Below the pieces are notes generated by a model that saw only the letters and a program-made list of their open reading frames with translations, had not been told where the DNA came from and searched no databases. Both the position numbers and the translations under genes were made by a program. From Phycisphaerales bacterium (GTDB lineage: Bacteria > Planctomycetota > Phycisphaerae > Phycisphaerales > UBA1924), in the NCBI GenBank assembly GCA_007124345.1, contig SLFH01000034.1:1-18773 (forward strand): a DNA stretch of 18,773 nt, read 5' to 3'. Shown here piece by piece: positions 14,987 through 18,773 of the stretch. Positions within the stretch are counted from its first letter, which is position 1; every line of letters begins with the position of its first letter.

Positions 14987-14998
14987 TGGGGCGATGAG

Positions 14999-15259
14999 TC
15001 AGGGTTTGAGGAGGAACATTTCTGAGGCGTATTCGATGAGGCGCATCGCGATCCAGGGCAGGAGGAAGGCGGCGACCATGATCATCACGCCGATCTTGGG
15101 GACGAAGGTGAGCGTCTGGTCCTGGATGGAGGTGACCGACTGGATGAGGCTGATGACCAGGCCGATCGCCATGCCGGCGGCGAGGATGGGGGCGGCGATC
15201 TTGAGCACGATCAGCAGCGTGTCGCGCACGAGGTAGACGGTGGCTTCGTCGTAGGGCAT
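14999..15259 (-). CDS. fliQ: FliQ (flagellar export gate)
   Basis: An 86-residue inner-membrane protein with two transmembrane helices (about 14-38 and 52-77), the size and layout of FliQ. Family text: DEATVYLVRDTLLIVLKIAAP, then GLVISLIQSVTSIQDQTLTFVPKIG, where SIQDQTL.FVPK is near-invariant in FliQ/SctS. I chose ATG 15259. The frame stays open upstream, but the extra 44 residues are Arg/Pro-rich and unlike any FliQ. The ribosome binding site is weak (GAGCAGA). It lies 86 bases after fliP. Confidence 0.95.
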   Translation of the reverse strand: MPYDEATVYLVRDTLLIVLKIAAPILAAGMAIGLVISLIQSVTSIQDQTLTFVPKIGVMIMVAAFLLPWIAMRLIEYASEMFLLKP

Positions 15260-15345
15260 GGATTCTGCTCGGATCGGGGCTCGGGGTTCTGGGGTGCGGG
15301 CGGTCTCGCGCAGTCGCGCGGGGCGTTCTCTGGGGGGTTGGGGTG

Positions 15346-16326
15346 CTAGCCGCTGCCGGCGAGCGTGCCCATGTAGGCGAAGATCTCCCACGGGACGGCC
15401 ATCGCCTGCTCGAACATGCTCGGGCGCGGCGCGTCCTCGCCGACCTTGAAGCTGGTGAGCAGGCTGCCGACCACAAGCGTCCAGCCGTCGACGAGCACGA
15501 ACATCAGCAGCTTGAAGGGCAGCGAGATGAGGACCGGCGGGAGCATCATCATGCTCATCGAGATCAGCAGGCTGGCGATGACCATGTCGATCACGAGGAA
15601 GGGCAGGTAGACGCGGAAGCCCATGAGGAAGGCGGTCTTGAGCTCGCTGAGCATGAAGGCGGGGATGAGGCTGGCGGTGTCGACGTCGGCCCTGGTGAGC
15701 GAGCCGGGGTCGGAGATGTCGATCTCGCCCCGGTAGTTGAGGACCATGTAGAGGCTCGACCAGTTGCCGGTCGCCTCGATCTGGTCGAACATAAAGTCGC
15801 GCATCGGCTGGCGGGCCTGCACCCAGAGGGTGTCGTAGTCGCGGATCTCGCCGTTCTGGTAGGGGACGATCGCCTCGTTCCAGATGCGTTCGAGGGTCGG
15901 CGACATGACCATGAGGGTCATGAAGAGGGCGAGGGCGGTGATGACCTGGCCGGGCGGGAGCGTCTGCGTGCCGATCGCCTGGCGCAGGAGGCCGAGGACG
16001 ATCATGATGCGGACGAAGCAGGTCGTGGCGAGCATGATCGACGGGACCAGCGTGATCACCGTCAGGAGGACCATGATGTTGATCGCGGCGCTCAAGCCAG
16101 GGGCGTCGGGGTCGGCGCCGGGGAGCATGCGTCCGGCCTGGTCGAGCACGCTGGCGGGGTTGATTGTCGTTGGATCGGCCGTCATGGCCCGGGCGCCGGC
16201 GGGCGAGACGGGCAGCGTGTCGGTCGAGAGGGCCTGGCCGGGGGCGGGCGGGCCGATCAGGTCCTGCGCCGATGCGGGCTGCACCAGCAGCAACGCGGCG
16301 AAGATGGTGACTGCGAGCCTCACCAT
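15346..16326 (-). CDS. fliP: FliP (flagellar export gate)
   Basis: A 326-residue inner-membrane protein, five copies in the export gate core. It has an N-terminal signal peptide (about 1-20, cleavage near A18-S-A20), as FliP commonly does. Conserved text: LLTVITLVPSIMLATTCFVRIMIVL, then GQVITALALFMTLMVMSP, QPMRDFM, LIPAFMLSELKTAFLMGFRVYLPFLVIDMVIASLL and MMLPPVLISLPFKLLMFVLVDGW. It is longer than E. coli FliP (245). The extra length comes from a Pro/Ala-rich segment after the signal peptide (about 21-75), additional residues in the middle loop (about 186-218), and about 30 extra C-terminal residues after VGSLLTSF. Its ATG overlaps the fliO stop by 7 bases (ATGGTGA). Confidence 0.97.
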   Translation of the reverse strand: MVRLAVTIFAALLLVQPASAQDLIGPPAPGQALSTDTLPVSPAGARAMTADPTTINPASVLDQAGRMLPGADPDAPGLSAAINIMVLLTVITLVPSIMLATTCFVRIMIVLGLLRQAIGTQTLPPGQVITALALFMTLMVMSPTLERIWNEAIVPYQNGEIRDYDTLWVQARQPMRDFMFDQIEATGNWSSLYMVLNYRGEIDISDPGSLTRADVDTASLIPAFMLSELKTAFLMGFRVYLPFLVIDMVIASLLISMSMMMLPPVLISLPFKLLMFVLVDGWTLVVGSLLTSFKVGEDAPRPSMFEQAMAVPWEIFAYMGTLAGSG

Positions 16327-17090
16327 CGCTCCGCCCCCCTCGCGTTGGCTCTCTCGTTGTGGGCGAGCACGCGCCCGGCCTGCGAGCTGTCCCAGAATTC
16401 GGTGATGTCGCCCTCGCCGGAGATCTCGACGCGTCGGCCTTCGGCGAACTCTTCGGCGTGGCCGGTCTCCTCGCCCTGCAGCAGCGAGCGGAAGCGGCTG
16501 GCGATCGAGTCGCCCTGCTCGTCGCGCGTTTTGACGAGGATCGAGGCGACCTCCTCGGGGTCGGTGATCTCGCAGAGGGTTCTGAAGCCCGAGCCGGGCG
16601 AACGCCAGCGTCCGACGCTCTGGCTGAGCAGGAGGACTCGCCTGTCGATCTTTAAGAGCACGAGGCGTTCGCCCCCGCCGACGGGGTAGCGGCCGAGCAC
16701 GCTCAAGACGCCCGAGGGCGCGCGCCCGCCGGGGCCGAGCGAGCAGGCGAGGTCTCCCCCGAAGACGGCGAGCCTGCGCACGACCGTTGCGCCGATGAAG
16801 ATGAGACTGAGCACCGCCAACAGCGCGAGGACCGTGCGGATGCCCCAGCCCGAGCCAGCTGCGCCCGCGGCGGCGCGATCGGTGCGGCCGTCGTCGACGC
16901 CGAGCGGCTTGCTGGTCTCGTCGATGCGCTGGGGCGCGAGCTCGATGCTTTGGGCCGGCGAGGCGGGCGAGTCGGTTTGCCGGACCGAAGAAGGCAGGTC
17001 GGGGCCGTAGTCGGTGGCGGGCGCAGCGGCGGCGGCCAGCACGATCGCGCCGATGGCCGACGCGACGACTGTGCGGCGAGCGATCCCCAC
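16320..17090 (-). CDS. fliO: FliO (flagellar export gate assembly protein)
   Basis: A 256-residue protein with an N-terminal signal-like segment (about 7-25), a roughly 55-residue polar periplasmic region, and one transmembrane helix (about 85-103, RTVLALLAVLSLIFIGATVV). A cytoplasmic FliO domain follows (about 128-186), with the family pattern VLGRYPVGGGERLVLLKIDRRVLLL ... ITDPEEVASIL. FliO helps the FliP ring assemble. I chose GTG 17090 because AGGAGG lies five bases upstream, the best ribosome binding site in the window. The frame remains open upstream, but that part is a Ser-rich shadow overlapping the end of fliN. It lies 55 bases after fliN and overlaps fliP by 7 bases. The C-terminal 70 residues are acidic and not recognised. 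Confidence 0.9.
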   Translation of the reverse strand: MGIARRTVVASAIGAIVLAAAAAPATDYGPDLPSSVRQTDSPASPAQSIELAPQRIDETSKPLGVDDGRTDRAAAGAAGSGWGIRTVLALLAVLSLIFIGATVVRRLAVFGGDLACSLGPGGRAPSGVLSVLGRYPVGGGERLVLLKIDRRVLLLSQSVGRWRSPGSGFRTLCEITDPEEVASILVKTRDEQGDSIASRFRSLLQGEETGHAEEFAEGRRVEISGEGDITEFWDSSQAGRVLAHNERANARGAERW

Positions 17091-17145
17091 TTGGCCCTCC
17101 TGGCCTGCCCTAACGCGGCGATCCTCGCCGCGGCACCTGCGGACT

Positions 17146-17952
17146 TCAGGACGCGTGCTTGCGCGCCTGCTCGATGGCTTTGCGATCCACGATCTCGTTG
17201 ATGCGGACGCAGAAGTTGTCGTTGAGGACGAGGACCTCGCCTCGGGCGATGAGCCGCTCGTTGACGAAGACATCGACGGGGTCGCCCGCGAGCTTTTCGA
17301 GTTCGACGACGGCGCCGTCTTTGAGTCTGAGGACATCCTCGACGAACATGCGCGTGCGGCCGAGCTCGATTTTGACATCGAGGTTGACATCCCCAAGCAG
17401 ATCGATGCCCTCGGGCCGGGCGTTCTTGCCGGTGTCGACGAGGGGTTGGAGCTCGAAGGGGTGAGCGTCGGGAGGAACGGTCTGGGGCTGGGGCGGGAGC
17501 TTTTCGGCCTCGGCGCGGGCCTCCTCGATCGAGGGCTGGGCGACGGGCGGGGTCGCTGCTGCGCCGGAGTTCACAGCGGCGATCGCCTCGCGTGCCGCAC
17601 GCAGCGCGTCGTCGACGGCCGACTGGCTGAACTCCTGGCCCCTGGGCTGCTCGGACCGCTGCGGCCTGGCTTGGGGCGCCTGGGGCTTGGCGCTGGAGGC
17701 GGTGTCGTTGACCTGTTGCACCGCTTCGCGGGCGGCGCGGAGCATCTCATCGATCGAGGCCTGCTCGGCGGAGACGGGTTCGGAGGGTTTGTCGCCCGGC
17801 GCGCTGGAGGCCGCCTCCGGCTGCGCTTCGCCTTGAGGCCCGGCTTGCGCCTCGCGTTGGGGCTCGGTCGGCTCGGGGGTCTGCCCGGCGCTTTGCTCGT
17901 CGGGCGGACGGTTTTCGGGCTGCGACCCCGGATCTGGTGTGTTCTCGGCCAT
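17146..17952 (-). CDS. fliN: FliN (flagellar C-ring/switch protein) with long N-terminal extension
   Basis: A 268-residue rotor protein. The last 85 residues are a clear SpoA/FliN domain: LLGDVNLDVKIELGRTRM, then EDVLRLKDGAVVELEKLAGDPVDVFVNERLIARGEVLVL and NFCVRINEIV. FliN forms the base of the C-ring and helps set motor direction and export-substrate delivery. E. coli FliN is 137 residues; here about 180 residues of Pro/Glu/Gln-rich extension precede the domain. They hold two copies of a helix (66-82 and 112-128), IDEMLRAAREAVQQVN and VDDALRAAREAIAAVN, and a weak third near 141-152. ATG 17952 has AAAGG about 7 bases upstream. An open frame up to 18093 lacks family-like sequence. No fliM lies between fliL and this gene. 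Confidence 0.95.
   Translation of the reverse strand: MAENTPDPGSQPENRPPDEQSAGQTPEPTEPQREAQAGPQGEAQPEAASSAPGDKPSEPVSAEQASIDEMLRAAREAVQQVNDTASSAKPQAPQARPQRSEQPRGQEFSQSAVDDALRAAREAIAAVNSGAAATPPVAQPSIEEARAEAEKLPPQPQTVPPDAHPFELQPLVDTGKNARPEGIDLLGDVNLDVKIELGRTRMFVEDVLRLKDGAVVELEKLAGDPVDVFVNERLIARGEVLVLNDNFCVRINEIVDRKAIEQARKHAS
17569..17772 (-). repeat. Tandem helix repeat encoded within fliN
   Basis: Codons 61-82 (17707-17772) and 108-128 (17569-17631) encode related peptides sharing D-x-x-L-RAAREA and ending in VN, with a 46-residue offset. Each is preceded by a Q and aligns at about 5 of 10 positions with the FliM N-terminal CheY-binding peptide LSQAEIDALL (FSQSAVDDAL in copy two, AEQASIDEML in copy one). 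Confidence 0.65.
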
Positions 17953-17970
17953 CCGTGACCTTTCGTGTCG

Positions 17971-17988
17971 GCGCGGGCTCCGCCGCGC
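17971..17988 (-). other. Stem-loop just upstream of fliN
   Basis: GCGCGG (17971-17976) pairs with CCGCGC (17983-17988) around a 6-base loop, about 10 bases from the fliN ribosome binding site. It could tune fliN translation. The 182-base fliL-fliN gap (17953-18134) otherwise holds a pair of direct repeats and no supportable gene. Confidence 0.35.
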
Positions 17989-18063
17989 AGCGGACGGCAC
18001 TGGGCCGGTCGCCGGATCGTTCGTCGGCTTCGGGGTGGAGCAGAGCGCACATTTCCGACGGTG

Positions 18064-18093
18064 AACGCGCAACAGGACGGGGCCAACGCGCAA
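18064..18093. repeat. Direct repeat AACGCGCAA, 21-bp period, in the fliL-fliN gap
   Basis: AACGCGCAA occurs at 18064-18072 and 18085-18093. The period of 21 bp is two DNA helical turns, the layout expected for two regulator half-sites on the same DNA face. It lies 112-142 bases upstream of the fliN start. No convincing -10/-35 pair accompanies it. Confidence 0.4.
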
Positions 18094-18134
18094 ATCCCGC
18101 GGGTCGTTTGCCGGATGCTTGGTCGGTGCGGGGA

Positions 18135-18650
18135 TCAGAAGTCGGCGGGGTAGCCGTCGAGCACGGGGACGAGCACCTCGCCGATGTAGCTCTCGCCGAG
18201 GGGGTCGAGGCCGAGGACCTCGTCCATGAGGGCGTGGACCTGGCGGGTGATGGATCGGCGCTCGGGCTCTTTGAGCTGGGTGTGCGGGGCCCTGCGGATG
18301 ATGGTGGCGATGCCTGCGCGGATCTCGGCGCTGCGGTTGTCGAGCGTTCTGCGGACGCGGTCCATGTTCTTGTTGCGGACCTTCAGGTGAAGCTCGACTT
18401 CCCAGTCCCAGACGCGTCCGGTGGTCATGTTCTGGAAGCGGCCTGCGAGGAGCTGGACCTCGGCGAAGGACTCGGCGTCGGCCTCGTCTTTTCCGACGAT
18501 CTTGGCCTGGGCGTCGCGTCCGCCGCTGGTGAGCTTCATGACGACGACGACCGCGACCCCCTCGATGATCATGAGCGCCGCGACGACGACGAGCACGAGC
18601 TTGCCGGACTTCTTGGGCTGCTGTTCGGGCTGCTGGGGTGCGTCAGGCAT
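18135..18650 (-). CDS. fliL: FliL family flagellar basal-body protein
   Basis: A 171-residue single-pass inner-membrane protein. A polar, Pro/Gln-rich cytoplasmic N-terminus (1-16) is followed by one transmembrane helix (about 17-40, GKLVLVVVAALMIIEGVAVVVVMKL). The periplasmic FliL domain has VELHLKVRNKNMDRVRRTLDNRSAEIRAGIATIIR, then the conserved end helix RSITRQVHALMDEVLG and the last strand YIGEVLVPVLDGY. FliL rings surround and stabilise the MotAB stator. ATG 18650 has AGAGGTGA upstream. It lies 21 bases after the end of motB, in the usual motB-fliL order. Confidence 0.9.
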   Translation of the reverse strand: MPDAPQQPEQQPKKSGKLVLVVVAALMIIEGVAVVVVMKLTSGGRDAQAKIVGKDEADAESFAEVQLLAGRFQNMTTGRVWDWEVELHLKVRNKNMDRVRRTLDNRSAEIRAGIATIIRRAPHTQLKEPERRSITRQVHALMDEVLGLDPLGESYIGEVLVPVLDGYPADF

Positions 18651-18671
18651 TGCTCACCTCTGACCGGGCGA

Positions 18672-18773
18672 TTAGGGGCCCTGCCACTCCGGGTTGGGGT
18701 GGCGTTCGCTGAGCGTCTGCTCGGTCAGCACGATCTCGACCCGCCTGTTGCCGGTGGTGTCTCCGACATCGAA
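18672..18773 (-). CDS. motB: MotB/OmpA-like C-terminal end (5' part outside window)
   Basis: Only the last 33 codons are present. They read DTTGNRRVEIVLTEQTLSE and end at a TAA at 18672-18674. The GNRRVEIVL text is the final strand of the OmpA-like peptidoglycan-binding domain, as found at the end of MotB. Position directly before fliL makes the stator protein MotB the likely identity. Another OmpA-domain protein cannot be excluded from 33 residues. Confidence 0.8.
   Translation of the reverse strand, partial: FDVGDTTGNRRVEIVLTEQTLSERHPNPEWQGP

Noticed and set aside
14106..15476. A 456-codon minus-strand open frame spanning fliR, fliQ and the end of fliP in another frame
   Set aside because: Arg/Pro/Ala/His-rich and out of frame with three recognised genes. 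It also explains the out-of-frame ATG before fliR.
15343..16689. A 448-codon plus-strand open frame opposite fliP and fliO
   Set aside because: Low-complexity His/Asp/Glu/Arg shadow with no domain. FliP is clear on the other strand.
17091..17396. Upstream extension of the fliO frame into fliN
   Set aside because: Ser-rich shadow of fliN. GTG 17090 has a strong AGGAGG ribosome binding site followed by a signal-like segment.
18067..18086. A sigma-54-like TTGGC...TTGC element upstream of fliN
   Set aside because: The GG and GC dinucleotides are 12 bases apart where sigma-54 promoters need 10. The match comes from the direct repeats.
1..18773. CRISPR arrays, tRNA/rRNA genes, insertion sequences
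   Set aside because: No regular spaced repeats, cloverleaf-like or rRNA-like stretches, or transposase-like products were seen. The short repeats found are isolated.

Overview
The window is a GC-rich stretch of bacterial chromosome (clearly above 60% G+C by eye). Its backbone is a flagellar type III export and assembly gene cluster read leftward on the minus strand. The long periplasmic/lipoprotein-style genes, the insert in the XerC core-binding domain, the Gram-negative features (lipoprotein signals, OmpA-like MotB end) and the fliL-fliN-fliOPQR-flhBAFG-fliA order fit best with Planctomycetota, probably a Phycisphaerae-type bacterium. That placement is an inference from style and was not checked against a database.

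Left third (1-4618). A 3'-truncated minus-strand gene (TIM-barrel, sugar-isomerase-like) diverges from a plus-strand group: a 90-residue hypothetical protein, a TolB-like WD40/PD40 lipoprotein, a second lipoprotein with a CsgG/LpoB-like region, and the tyrosine recombinase XerC. Strong GC hairpins sit in nearly every gap here. None of these gaps exceeds about 250 bases.

Centre (4732-6536). A two-gene minus-strand unit, folK followed by a secreted protein with a LolA-like half and a thioredoxin-like half, with a 4-base overlap. It faces xerC convergently. A clear intrinsic terminator (6570-6606) separates it from the flagellar genes upstream.

Right two thirds (6647-18773, all minus). In the order of transcription: motB (C-terminal end only), fliL, fliN, fliO, fliP, fliQ, fliR, flhB, flhA, flhF, flhG, a 107-residue two-helix membrane protein, and fliA. 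MotB/FliL belong to the stator. FliN is the rotor/C-ring protein. FliO helps assemble FliPQR, and FliPQR-FlhB-FlhA form the export gate and substrate switch. FlhF/FlhG set flagellar position and number. FliA is the sigma factor for late flagellar genes. Most genes are tightly packed (7-bp overlap to about 60-bp gaps). The larger gaps are fliL-fliN (182 bp), flhA-flhF (140 bp, with a good sigma-70-like promoter) and the fliA leader (148 bp, two hairpins).

The order matches the Bacillus-type fla/che operon, but the positions normally held by fliM, cheY and the che genes are empty or hold only the small membrane protein. FliN carries a long N-terminal extension with two copies of a helix that resembles the FliM/FliY CheY-binding peptide. 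This is the most interesting signal in the window.
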